Source of the DNA: Calliopum simillimum
Taxonomy: Eukaryota; Arthropoda; Insecta; Diptera; Lauxaniidae
Direction: 5' to 3'
Assembly: GCA_951812925.1 (NCBI GenBank)
Contig: OX638370.1
Location: 2,938,001-3,002,000 of the forward strand
Length of the DNA stretch: 64,000 nt
In this document: piece after piece, positions 1 through 10,463 of the stretch
Layout of the letters: each line of letters opens with the position of its first letter
Position numbering within the stretch: the first letter of the stretch is position 1
Made by a program: the position numbers and the translations under genes
The notes under the pieces: generated by a model
The model's input: only the letters and a program-made list of their open reading frames with translations
Database searches by the model: none
Told to the model about the DNA's origin: nothing

Positions 1-668
1 CAAAAATATTTTTGCTAATTTTTAAAGGTTATTAATTTCGCTAAAAACTTGTTACAACGTCAAAAAATGGAAAGTATGGTAGATTTGGGCTGTCCCGTAC
101 AAACGAACTTCTTTTCTTAGTAATTACTCACTATCTATAAATATTATTAAGAACAAATAATTGGTTTTAATAGGTCTATATCACACGAAATAAATGTACT
201 AGATGCTTTTTTTGATAACATTTTGGTTTGTCTTTAATTTAACTTTTAAACTCAAAAAATGTGTACGATTTGTCCCGTACCAACTTTGGAATGCTCCTCA
301 GAATAAAATTGTATAATGCTATTGCAGCGTGCAAATATTTCAGCTTTAATTTAGCGCCTAAAAATATGCACTGTATTTATTACACAAGTTGTAATTTGAG
401 TATATGCTAAAATCAAACATTTTGCGTTGCATATTTTTAGGTGCTTGGTTTAAATTCAAGTTTATTTGCGCTGAAAAATTCTTCAATCAAATTTCTCACT
501 CGTCACTCTTTTTAAATTTGCAGAGATAAATTTTTCTTAAAAGCATTTTTTACGAGAAAATTCCAAAAAACAACCAACAGCGCGGTAACAACTCATTTTA
601 CTTAAATTTTGCGTGTATTTTTTAGCGCAATACGAAATTCGTAAGAGTTTCAATTCAATTTTTTTCTA
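1..668. other. AT-rich non-coding DNA with one small palindromic repeat
   Basis: No gene seen. The ten-base string TGTCCCGTAC occurs twice (~94 and ~271). A short palindromic repeat at 353-445 is listed separately. Confidence 0.6.
353..445. repeat. small palindromic element, copy 1 of GCGCCTAAAAATATGCA family
   Basis: Ends are near-perfect inverted repeats: AGCGCCTAAAAATATGCA on the left and TGCATATTTTTAGGTGCT on the right, enclosing about 57 bp. The ends recur at 39436-39529, 52495-52575 and more weakly at 50574-50651. The size and structure fit a very small MITE; no clear target duplication was identified. Confidence 0.6.
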
Positions 669-890
669 GTGCTGGTTACAAAGTTTTGTGACCTTCTTAG
701 AGGAGCAACGACATTCTCAAAGAAGCGAAAACTTAAAAACAAAAACAAAATATTCTACGCACAAGACCAACGCAAACGACGCTTGATGCAGTCAGTGCAC
801 AACAAAATGGCGACAAAAAGCAACGACGAAGCCATAGCAAACGTTGATAAAGCAGACGGGATGAAAACTAGCAGTCTAGTGGAAGCTTAA
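669..890 (+). CDS. hypothetical short frame, lysine-rich
   Basis: A 73-codon frame, lysine and arginine rich at first, then MATKSNDEAIANVDKADG near the end with a reasonable start context (acaaaATGg). The 660-1080 stretch is less AT-rich than its neighbours and ends near a donor-like ATGTAAG. No homolog recognised; low confidence. Confidence 0.12.
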   Translation: MLVTKFCDLLRGATTFSKKRKLKNKNKIFYAQDQRKRRLMQSVHNKMATKSNDEAIANVDKADGMKTSSLVEA

Positions 891-3281
891 AAACTCCTGA
901 CTTAACTTAAGCTAAACCCTAAATTGAATTTCACAGCAAGTTTGACGTTAGAAAATGAAAACGTAACATGCCAGCGGAGTTAATGTAGCGGTGATGGAAT
1001 AGCAGGTGGATAAACTGAGTGTGCATCAGAAGTATCAAAGACTGGGGAGTATTGGATGTTTGAAGTGCACAAAACATGTAAGAAGAATCTTAAATACTGG
1101 GCAATTTTAGTTATGAAAAAGGATATGACTTTTTAAAGTTTCTTACATAGAGATTGAAGTTCTTAGATATTTTTGAAAAAATTCGATTTGCAAAAAAAAT
1201 TTTGAAAATAACTTTTTTCAAAACAAGAAAAAATAACTCGGACTCCGAAGCCAAAATACATAGCAGATTACTTTCAAGGTAGATATTGTTGTTTTTCATT
1301 TCTGAATCTTCAGTGGAAGAGATATTACAAAATGTTTGTTGTTTACCGGAATATAGGCCGTAAATAAATAAATAAATAATAAAATCCTTTAAGATCCAGA
1401 AAATATAAAGAAGACTCAAAAGGCTTGAAAGTATTTGTTAATTTTCTTGAATGACGATTTTTACAAAATCTTATGTTATTTGTGTTTTATTCAATATCTC
1501 GATACTTTCACTTAAACCCAAATTCTCAGAATAAATAACTTTAGCTGTTCACGCTAAAAGTGCAGAGAAGACACACGATTAGAGTTGAGGGAAAATTGGT
1601 ATTAGGGAAAGTGTAAAAGACAAAGTGACATACGGATATCTTATTTTGGAATTTTTTTTTTTTTCATATATTTTTTTTCGTTTTGCAACTTTTAACGTTA
1701 CTTCACTGATGTTTCTTTTTTAGTTTTTTGCTAAACGTGTATAGAAAATATGCTTGTTATCCTTGCTGTTTTAGTTTTTTTTGTATTTATTTTAATGCAT
1801 TTTTTTTAGAAACTTGCACACGAAATTCCCAACAAACGCTTAAAGGAACAACAACAGCAGCAGCAACAGCTACATATAAGAAACCAAGTTAGGACTTGAA
1901 GAAAATTGAAGGTTATTTTTTGGAAAATGCCAACAAACTGCTGCTGTGACAACGTCAAGATGGCGTAACGTTAGAAACAACATTGAAAAGAGTTGGTTAG
2001 TAGTCCGGGGAGCAATGCAATAGAATGTCAGCAATCGATATAGCGTAGATGTTAAACTTAGTTTGTCAAAGTGTATAAACTTATAAAGTTGATTTTGTTG
2101 CAATATCTTATGGCACAGTGATTGAAATATACTAAAGATGAGGAACAAACCGTTTGTGAAAATATTTTTAAAATGTCATTTGGAATTTTCCTTTGAAGTT
2201 GTAAAAAATCAAGTGTACGACATTTTTCCAAATATTACATATTTGGAAACTCAATTTCATCACAAAGTTTTATAAACATATTTCTACTTACAGAATGTAA
2301 CTGTTTACCATATATTTAGTCAATTATGCTTACCTGAAAAGAGAAGAAGAAAAGTGGTTAATTCTTTGAATTGTTTGTTTATTGGAAAAACCTTGGGTTA
2401 AGAAAGCATGGTGAACGAGTTTTCATTTGCAAAATCGACCACTCCCGAAACTCAAATTGAAAATCATTCCCGAAAAATTTTAAGGCAAGGTTTCCAAAAA
2501 CTAAAATAGTTTGAAGAAAGAAGCAAAGATTAACTGCACCATAAGCCTGAAAACAGTGCTTCCTGCAACTTTAAGCAAAGATATCTCAAAATTTGAGGGT
2601 GATGGCTAAATTCTGACCTCGGATTCGTTTTTAGCACATTGAAAACCATACCGTTTGGTACCTCAACTTTCTACTACAGGACTTTTTTTTTTGTGGTCCT
2701 GTGTAATCATAAACAACTTGTTTTCTGATTTGTAGTGTCAATATGTGCGCTATAGTTCGATTTTGCTCTATCAAATTCTTTTATTTGAAATTTTGTCAAA
2801 TTTTCTTTTCAGTTTATATGATAAATTATTATAAAAAAGGTTAGCCCAGGCGATTTTTCAGCCCAGATTATATGGCACCACTTTTAATTTCAATGCTTAA
2901 AGCTTTTGTAGGATTCAAATATGAACAAAATTTAATTCATTTGCGCGAAAGTCTTTGCGTAAATTCTTAGTTCTTTTAGCTGCAGTTACTATACTATAAT
3001 TACTTGTGTGCTTTTTAAAAAAAATTCGAAATGTTAACTTTTTTTTTTTCATATATTTCGAGATAAACAAAATTGAATGTGATTTCGTTTTGGATGAGAG
3101 ACTGAGGATGCTACATCACCCATGATATGGATAAATTTTGTTTGAGTTGAAGTAATTTTTATAATATGTTTTAAGTAAAATAAATTTTTAATTCGTTTTT
3201 AGTACCCTTTAAAATAATCTGTTTTATTCTAGTTTTTAGCAGTTCAACAAAAAAAGGTGCCACATCTCCCGCGCTTACCCT
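891..3281. other. AT-rich non-coding DNA
   Basis: Poly-T tracts (~1650-1680, ~2685, ~3040) and a CAA/CAG-type triplet tract at ~1849-1871. No gene, TIR or RNA gene recognised. Confidence 0.6.
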
Positions 3282-3728
3282 ATGCTCAAGCCTGGCTATA
3301 AAAAATTCATACTAAAGGAATTATTGATAATTTCAAGTCCAATTTTTCAAACAAAGTCAAGTAAAAATTTTAAGTTTTTCAGTTTTCATGCACTGTTCCA
3401 TGACATATTTGACAACAACACCACTAGTCGTAATCTAAGAATCTGTTTTCATTCAACTATTTCCGAACAAAATTCAAAGATATTTAGCATCCTCAAAGAT
3501 TTACAGAGTATGACAGCAGAAGGTAAGGTACGCAAGCAAAGTTTTGATAAAGTCTTTGTTTACTTGGCCTTTAATTTTGAAAACCAAATAAAAAGAAATT
3601 TAGGTTTTTGCTTCAGTAAACACACGAAAGAGCAAAGAAATTGCTTAAAACGTAAGAAGTTTTGCTTAACCCACCACAGGGAGCAGCAGCAGAAAGAAAA
3701 ATTTGTCAAGTTCTACATAAAGTATTAA
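3282..3728 (+). CDS. hypothetical 148-codon open frame, lysine/phenylalanine-rich
   Basis: A continuous ATG-to-stop frame of 148 codons in AT-rich DNA, beginning MLKPGYKKFILKELL. No domain, signal peptide or transmembrane segment is recognisable; it is basic, with lysine and phenylalanine typical of A- and T-rich codons. A TATAAAA-like string lies inside its first codons. It may be a chance frame or a decayed transposon piece. Confidence 0.15.
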   Translation: MLKPGYKKFILKELLIISSPIFQTKSSKNFKFFSFHALFHDIFDNNTTSRNLRICFHSTISEQNSKIFSILKDLQSMTAEGKVRKQSFDKVFVYLAFNFENQIKRNLGFCFSKHTKEQRNCLKRKKFCLTHHREQQQKEKFVKFYIKY

Positions 3729-5051
3729 GGTACATAGCTTCAAAGGCTTTACAGTCAGTGTAGTAGGGTTGAAAAGATTAACATAATATTGTATAAGCTT
3801 TTGTTGATGTTAAAAGAATAAACAAACATAAATATAAATATTTTTTTTTTTTTGGTTTCATCTATCAAAAGCATCACTTTGCCACTTTCCACATAATTTG
3901 AGAAGCACTTCTTTTTACTTATACTTTTCGAATATCGATTACTATAAAGTTTTTGCCATAATTTTATTTTCTTTTTTTTGGTTTGTTTCTTTTTGAATAT
4001 TTTTACAATTTTTTTTATGCTTCTGAACTAGGTACTTGCCTCGCCGTGCTTAATCAATCTTCTGCAATTTATTCCCCTTGCCTGAGTTCTATACGTTTTG
4101 TGGCACATTCTCGTCATGCACAAAATTTCTCATTAACTTTTAAGCGCACAGTTTTGCTTCCACCCACTCCGCTGCAGCGTATTCTTGCAGTTTTTACAGC
4201 GCTTCACTTATTTTATGCCAACTTGCTACTGATAGTAAAAATAACTAGAATTTTTAAAGAGTTTTCTCTTTATATTTTGCGGTAATAGTGAGAGTTATGA
4301 AAAATTTTCCAGCTTTACTGGTATGTTTGGCGTAGGGGAGAACGCGTTAATTAAAATTTTAGCATTGTCAGCATTACCAGAACCATAAACGGTTGATTTT
4401 TTTATGTATTCTTCTCGTAAAAAATACATATAATTTTTGCATGTAAATGTAAAATTTGGGTTTTTAGTTTCACATCAAAAAGTTTGATTTATAGCTCACT
4501 CATAAAGTGTTAAAATCCATTCATAATTATGCATATTATGTTATGCATGAGTTTTATGTTGTTGTTAAAAGCGCTCGAAGCTAAAATTTAATATTTAAAG
4601 CTGTTGATACACATTATACAAAAACTATCAGCTCTACAGAAGATATAATGCTTTAAAAAATACTGGAGTAGCTAAGTAATTTAAGCTTTTATTTATCATT
4701 AAGCTTGTATAGAGCTTCAATGCTATGTTTTCAAAATGGCACTAGAAAGCCAATTGTTACTTTTCTTTCTAAATGCAAGCTTATCGTCTCTGTTTTGTGC
4801 GGAGTATCATAATGGATATCCTATCTTGAAGTATTAACTCAATTTGTGATTTTAGCACTGATTTGCCTAAAGTTAAATAAAAAGAATGTTCAGAAAAGTG
4901 ATAAAGCAAAGTTTAAAGTTAGGTAACTCTGTAAGTATTGGTCCAATCTATCAGCTCTCTATTGATAAAGGCAATTAAAATTTCTGAGGATCATAAAAAA
5001 TTTTTATCCAATGATATTTTCTTCATTCTTTGTCTATTTTCACGTCAGAAA
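3729..5051. other. AT-rich non-coding DNA
   Basis: Nothing recognisable except poly-T tracts. The last ~150 bases would be the 5' part of the mariner remnant, but no terminal inverted repeat could be read. Confidence 0.55.
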
Positions 5052-5400
5052 ATGAGTGCAAAATCGAAAAAAATTCGTAACATTTTACTATATTTCATCA
5101 AAGAACACTATACGGCATATTGTGCACATTACGAAAAAGTTACATTATCGGAAATAACTGTTGGAAAATGGTATGATCGATTTCACTCTGGAAATTCTGA
5201 TGTAAAAAATCCACCTAAATCCAGATGGTCAACAATGCACCTAGGAAGCGAACGAAATTCTTGAAAAGGTAGAGGAAGACCGATACATAATCAGTCGCGA
5301 CATCACTAAGTGAAAAAATTTCTTACTGAACGCATTTTAGTAATGGAATAATCTGTTTACTGGTGACGAAAACTAATTTTGATTAAAATAAGGAATGAAT
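5052..5400 (+). pseudogene. mariner transposase remnant, N-terminal part
   Basis: The frame from ATG at 5052 reads MSAKSKKIRNILLYFIKE, then SEITVGKWYDRFHSGNSDVK and NPPKSRW. This matches the helix-turn-helix region of mariner transposases (the xRTVxxWFxRFxSGDxxxxDxPRSGRP pattern). A frameshift near 5245 is followed by EEILEKVEEDRYIISRDI-like codons in another frame, and LFTGDEN (~5360) matches the conserved ITGDEKW motif that carries a catalytic aspartate. The reading frame is broken several times. The element is clearly inactive and is interrupted by foreign DNA at 5474-6172. Confidence 0.85.
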
Positions 5401-5473
5401 TTCAAGTAAAATAAGTCTAGAGTTCTTTTAAAACTAAGGAGTTTTTAGTAAATAGATAGTTTTAGGACAATTA

Positions 5474-6172
5474 CATCCAACGTGTTTGACAAACTATTAT
5501 GCAACCGCTTGATAAACAGTTGAACGGGAATGGCATGATTATCGCGTGCAGTAGCAACCCCGGTTCCGAGTGAGTGCTGTCAAATCTTATCCACAAAAAG
5601 GAAGCAGCTGATCGTGGATGAAATCGGAATGATGAATTGTGAGTTTCGGCGATGGTATCGTTCTCTAGTAACCCAACCGGCAACAAGGTAAGACGTGTTC
5701 TTCAAATATTTTAACCATTCGTGGATGAAACTAAGTCTTTGAACCAAAACCCAGTACATACGTATCAATGGACAGTGACTAAGTCCGTAGGCTTTGTTTT
5801 CTGGAGAATTTCCTGACCTGACCCGAGAGTGTAGCGGTGAGGCGGTCTCTCGTAAACAAAAAAGACAGGTTAGTAGAGGATAACGGGGAGGCAGCGGTGG
5901 CCCGACTCTCTTGAAACCTGACGTCTGGATAAAACACAGCTCGGCGAAGCGACAAGTCCACAGGGAGCCAGTAGTGGCACGACTTCTGAATCGGTTGTTA
6001 TTCACGTCTTACAAATATCCTCATCATCCATAATTAGCCCATTTGTCACCCGTATTTTTAAGCTTGTGTTTTAATATATCTTAAGAGTGCTTTTGAGGGA
6101 AAATATAAACAGTGAAATAATATTGTGAAATAACACCCGGAAAGTTGCCTGTTAGCGGCAAAAAGTTTCGTT
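5474..6172. mobile_element. 699-bp insertion splitting the mariner (possible solo LTR or other element)
   Basis: The mariner homology breaks off after the GDEN motif and resumes at about 6180. Between them lies less AT-rich DNA with no mariner similarity. The seven bases ACAATTA flank it on both sides (5467-5473 and 6173-6179), as a target duplication would. No clear terminal inverted repeat is visible. TG...CA-type LTR ends would require different boundaries. Minus-strand frames inside (e.g. 5580-6005) show no known domain. Confidence 0.45.
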
Positions 6173-6179
6173 ACAATTA

Positions 6180-6535
6180 ATTCAAAACTGTACTGTCAAT
6201 AATTATTAAATTGAATAAAGTGCTCAAAGAAAACGTTCGGAATTAGTCAACAGAAAAGACGTCGTCTTTTATCACGACAACGCTATACCACATATTTCTT
6301 TGATGACCCGCCAAAGACTAAAGGAGCTTGGCTGGAAAGTTTTAGTGCATTCACCATACAGCCCAGACCTAGCACCTTCGGATTATCATTTATTTCACTC
6401 GTTGCAGAATTGTCATAATGGCGTAAAATTGTCCGAGTTTTTCGATCAGAAACCCCCGAGATTCTTTAAGAGGCGTTATTATGGTTTTGCCCGAAAGATG
6501 GTGAGAGGTGGTCAATAACAATGAAAAATATTTGA
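6180..6535 (+). pseudogene. mariner transposase remnant, C-terminal part
   Basis: The frame reads SELVNRKDVVFYHDNAIPHI, then LMTRQRLKELGW, then HSPYSPDLAPSDYHLF. This holds the mariner signatures HDNAxPH and YSPDLAPSDYHLF, with the D(34)D catalytic aspartate in the second. In-frame stops occur near 6207-6218, and the C-terminal end is shifted and shortened. The wording HDNARPHTSLMTRQKLRELGW is typical of mellifera/irritans-group mariners, as I recall it. It is the other half of the element beginning at 5052. Confidence 0.88.
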
Positions 6536-6890
6536 CACATTAATGTGAATGAAAATATTGGTTAAACTTTACTAATTTTTCTGAAATTTATGTTATAATA
6601 TCAATAATATCGACTTTTGAATAATGACCACTTAAGCCATATGTTTAAGAGGTGAAATTTTAACTTTTTGGTTGATAAATCATGATTACGAAATTTTTGT
6701 TGGAAACATTAAAAAAAACATGCTATACATATGCAGTTAAAAACGTATTCAGTAAGATAAAAAGAAACTTATAAACAAAAGAACTAAAAACGACTCCACA
6801 TATAATCCTTATTTAAATACCCTCATTTTTTTCTAATACATAAAGTGAAATATCGTCAAGGTAGATAATTACCTACCTCATTGTTAATAG
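6536..6890. other. AT-rich non-coding DNA downstream of the mariner
   Basis: Should contain the mariner 3' end, but no TIR could be recognised. Nothing else seen. Confidence 0.5.
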
Positions 6891-9260
6891 ACAGTTAAGC
6901 AGTAGAAATGGTTAGAGTGCAACGACGACGACGACTCCTTCATCCAAATAGCATCATTAAAACAAACAACATGGTGCATGGAATAGCAGCAGAAGCGGCA
7001 TCAGCATTTATGTTCTTAACATATGGCAGTTGTTGCCGAGGCCACCACAATTAGTGATGCTTCTTGTCTTTCACTGACAAGACAACAAGGCTCTCTTCCC
7101 TATTTGAGAGCCCACATTCAGTTGCATCAGCATCATCAGCATTGAGTTCAACATCTTCATATCTTCATTGCAGCATTACCAGTAGCAGCAACACAAAAGT
7201 GCAGAAGTGAGCTTAGCGCAATTAAATCTTCTTCAAACATTAGCATAGCCTTTACAGTATTTTGTAGCGGCAGCGGGTGCAATTCCGGCGCAAATCCTGC
7301 CAAGTGTTTGGGGTGCAGTTTTTCTTTCGTTTGCTTTTACCCCTTATAAGTTTTTACTGCATTGGCTTAAAGCTTTCCTCATCATCGTCATCATCGTTGT
7401 CGTATAAGCTGCTGTTTCCGTTTGCTGTCTAGCAGGAACTTGTCTATTGACAATAATGTAGGCTGTCGGTAGGTCCAACCGTTCGGTTGGTTCGACTCAC
7501 TTGGAAAAGCTAATTCTTTTTTTGCCGTCGTTTTCATGTCTAGTGTTGGATTTTTTTCTAGCGCTTTGCTTTTTGTTTGCTTTCTACATAGTTTTTGCTT
7601 TTGCTTATTTTCTGCATTATTTGAGACTTTGTCATTTTGTTCGTCGTCTTTTGTCTCAACTTTTGTCTTTTGTTGCACAGTAGCACCAGCATCGCTGTTG
7701 GTGGATTATGTTCAACTTCAAGTGTCTGGAGTTTTCCTGTAATTTGTGCGTTCTTGTTTTCCATGTTTCATGCTCGATGCTGCACAATTTTCCACTGCTC
7801 GTCGCTGTTGTTCTTCGAGTAGGCTTCAATTTCTGTGGCCTAAGGCTTAAAGCTTTAGCTTCTTCGTCATGTGCACTTAAGGCGGATGTTGGCGGTATGT
7901 TAGAACATGCTGTTGTTGTGGGAGTTTTGAGGGTTTCCAATAAGATTTGTTGGATTTTATATGAAATGCTGTTTTAAGTGGTGTTAAGTTGGTAAGGGCC
8001 GTTCTTGTTGTTGTTGAATTTGACTGTTTGACTTTATGGGCATTTTGCCAAAATGTGACTTTGAGTTTTTTGTGTGGATGTGAGTGCATGGTTGTGATGA
8101 GGTTTTTTTTTTGTAAAAATAAAGTTTTGAGATGATCTAATATTTTTGTTAAAATTTTTTTTTTTTTCACAATACGTTTTTTATTATTTTATTTGTTTAA
8201 TTATCAAAAATATTATATTTATTTCTTATTTATTTATGTTTTTGTCATTTTGAAAAAATAAGTTGATTTTTATTAAAAATTTTTGTTTTAGTTTCTAGTT
8301 TTAGAAATATATAATGAATTGTTATATTTTTAAGTTTTTATTTTATATTTTTTTTTTCCAAATTTTATTCATTTATTACAAAAATAGTTAACTTTATTTT
8401 TTTTAAGGCACTTTGTGTCATTTCATTTCATTCTTTTCACTTTTAAGCCACGTATGAATTCCACATAAATTAAAAATTAATAAAAGATATTTGTCATCAA
8501 TTACTTTCAATCTGTAACAGTTTATTTTTTTTTCAACACATTCTTTGTTCTTCTTTTTTTTATCACCAATCAAATTGTTGTCTAATCATTGCCACTGTTG
8601 CCAACTCAAAATCAATTCCAACCACTCACTCCGACTACTTGCAGGCAACTAAATGAAAACCCAGCTGAGCGCCACTATTTCAATGAAGATATTGGCCGCG
8701 GGCAATCGAATCAAAGTCGAAATTAACGTTTTCGTTGTCTTCCCCTATGTTCTGCAGCCCATCATCATCATCATCATCGTCGTTTCTTTGTCGTCGTGTT
8801 GCACTCAACAATCGGCGTCGTTTCTGCTCGTTTGTCTTTTGAACTGAATTGAATGAAAAGAATTTCGACTGGCAGAGCTCGTTTTTGATTCGGTTATGCA
8901 CGAGGAATTGAGCGCATGTTCGAAAAAAAAAAGTGTCACCATAATTTAAATCGGCAACGCTGGCTGGTACTGTTGAGCACTTGATGTTTGGTTTCCAGCC
9001 GGGTTTCGACTCAGAGCAGATAACAAAGGCGACGACTACTACGACGAACTGCACTCGTCTGCAGCTGTATGTTATCTGTTCGTTTCTATTAAATGACAAG
9101 GCCCTGGAGCCCTAAAAGTATGCAATGCTAAAAAAGTTGTTGTTCAAAGCTTTGCAAAAGCTTTTTCGAAGTCAATGAACGTTGTTTAAAGTTGGCCATT
9201 GGCCTTGCCAATTAAAGTATAAGAGTTTGAGGGTGAGAGAGCGCATGATAAAGAGAGAGA
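6891..9260. other. GC-elevated low-complexity tract, possibly conserved non-coding or regulatory
   Basis: This 2.4-kb stretch is less AT-rich than its surroundings. It carries many short triplet runs (ACG, CAG, CAT, GTT), an ATC run at 8761-8780 and a GA run at 9256-9270. From about 7390 to 8170 the minus strand is A/C-rich, which leaves several overlapping frames free of stops in all phases; this is a compositional effect and not a gene. The 8600-9110 part looks most like a fly promoter/5'UTR or enhancer, but no core promoter could be fixed. Confidence 0.35.
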
Positions 9261-9775
9261 GAGAGAGTGAATGAAATACGTATGCTGCGCATGTCGGTCG
9301 GCAACAAGGCAAACAAACAAATGAAAAAAGTTTACTCTGTTATATTTGTCAAATGTTTGAGCTGTTATTCTTGTTGTTGTAAATTTAAGGCACTTGGCAT
9401 ATCCCGGTCATATTTCACTTGTTATCCGGTGCCGAAATTTTTTTTTGGTTTTTATCTAAAAGTTTTTTCTTTGATTTTTTTTTTTTTGCTCTGGTAACAG
9501 CGGTTAAACGGTGGCCTTGTTTAAAATACACAGCGGCAGAAGAGCTTTTTTCTCACCCTGTTTTTTTTTTTTTTTTTTTTGCCTAGCAGAATTGAAATTT
9601 TTGTAAAATTTTGCTGGCGTTGCTTCCTCTTTTCTTTCTCCAGCTTAGATGCTTGTATGGATAGTGCCTTAGAAAAGTCAAAAAAATACTTTTTGATTTT
9701 TTAATAAATAAAAAATATAAAAACATGCGCGTATTGATAGTTGAGCCAAAGAACAAGATGGGATCCTTCAATGCT
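9261..9775. repeat. poly-T and low-complexity DNA
   Basis: Long T tracts at ~9436-9490 and a ~21-T run at 9560-9580. No gene seen. Confidence 0.6.
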
Positions 9776-10463
9776 CAAAAAGTTGAAAAATGTTTAAAGT
9801 GTTCAAAATGTCGAAAAGTGTTTAAAATACCGAATTGTTTCAAAAAGTCGAGAAATTCAGGAATTTGAATAACTTTTAAAAATTCGGAAAGTTTTAAAAA
9901 AGTCGATATATGTACAATGTATGTTCAAAATGTCGAAGAATTATCAAAAAGCGGAGAAATGTTCAAGCATTTGGAAAATGTTCAAAAAGCCGAAAAAACT
10001 TCAGAAATTTGAAATGTGATTAAAATTGTCAATAGATCCAGAAATGTTCGAACAGTCGATAAATGTTCAAGAATTTGGAAAATGTTTAAAAATCCGATAA
10101 AACTTCAAAAAGTTGAAAAATAATGAAAATTTTCAAAAGGTCGAAAATTGTTCAAAAAGTCGATAAATGTTCAAGAATTCGAAATTTTGTTTAAAAAGTC
10201 GAAAACTTTTAAAAGGTCAAAAAAAGTTAAAAAAAATTGATAAATGTTGCACAACTCGAAATTTGTTTAAAAATCAAAAAATTTTCAAAAAGACGAAAAA
10301 TCCTCAAGAATTTCAAAAATTTTCAAAATGTGGAAAGATGGCCAAAATTCGAAATAGGTTGAAAAAGTCGAAAAATTTTCAAATTCTGAAAAATATTTAA
10401 AATTCGAAAAATTTTAAAGAATCGAAAAATATTGAAAAATTCAAAAATGTAATAAAATAATCA
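9776..10463. repeat. minisatellite array 1, GTCGAAAAATGTTCAAAAA type
   Basis: Degenerate head-to-tail copies of a unit of about 15-19 bp, consensus GTCGAAAAATGTTCAAAAA, with many substitutions and indels. Same family as the arrays at 13123-13850, 23764-24176, 26994-27352 and 43620-44480. Confidence 0.85.

Noticed and set aside
5580..6005. 141-codon minus-strand frame
   Set aside because: It lies wholly within the insertion that splits the mariner, with no domain and low-complexity arginine/serine-type content.
7470..7505. GGTTCGACTCAC as a tRNA B box
   Set aside because: No matching A box, acceptor stem or cloverleaf around it.
7391..8170. Several overlapping minus-strand frames of 60-97 codons
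   Set aside because: The minus strand here is A/C-rich and poor in T, which removes stop codons in all three frames at once; no splice logic or domain.
8680..9099. 139-codon minus-strand frame with a hydrophobic start and a run of aspartates
   Set aside because: The aspartate run is the ATC triplet repeat read in reverse and the hydrophobic part is a GTA/GTC-type repeat; no family recognised.
9776..10463. CRISPR-like regular short repeats
   Set aside because: Units abut without spacers and are degenerate; this is an insect minisatellite, not a CRISPR array.
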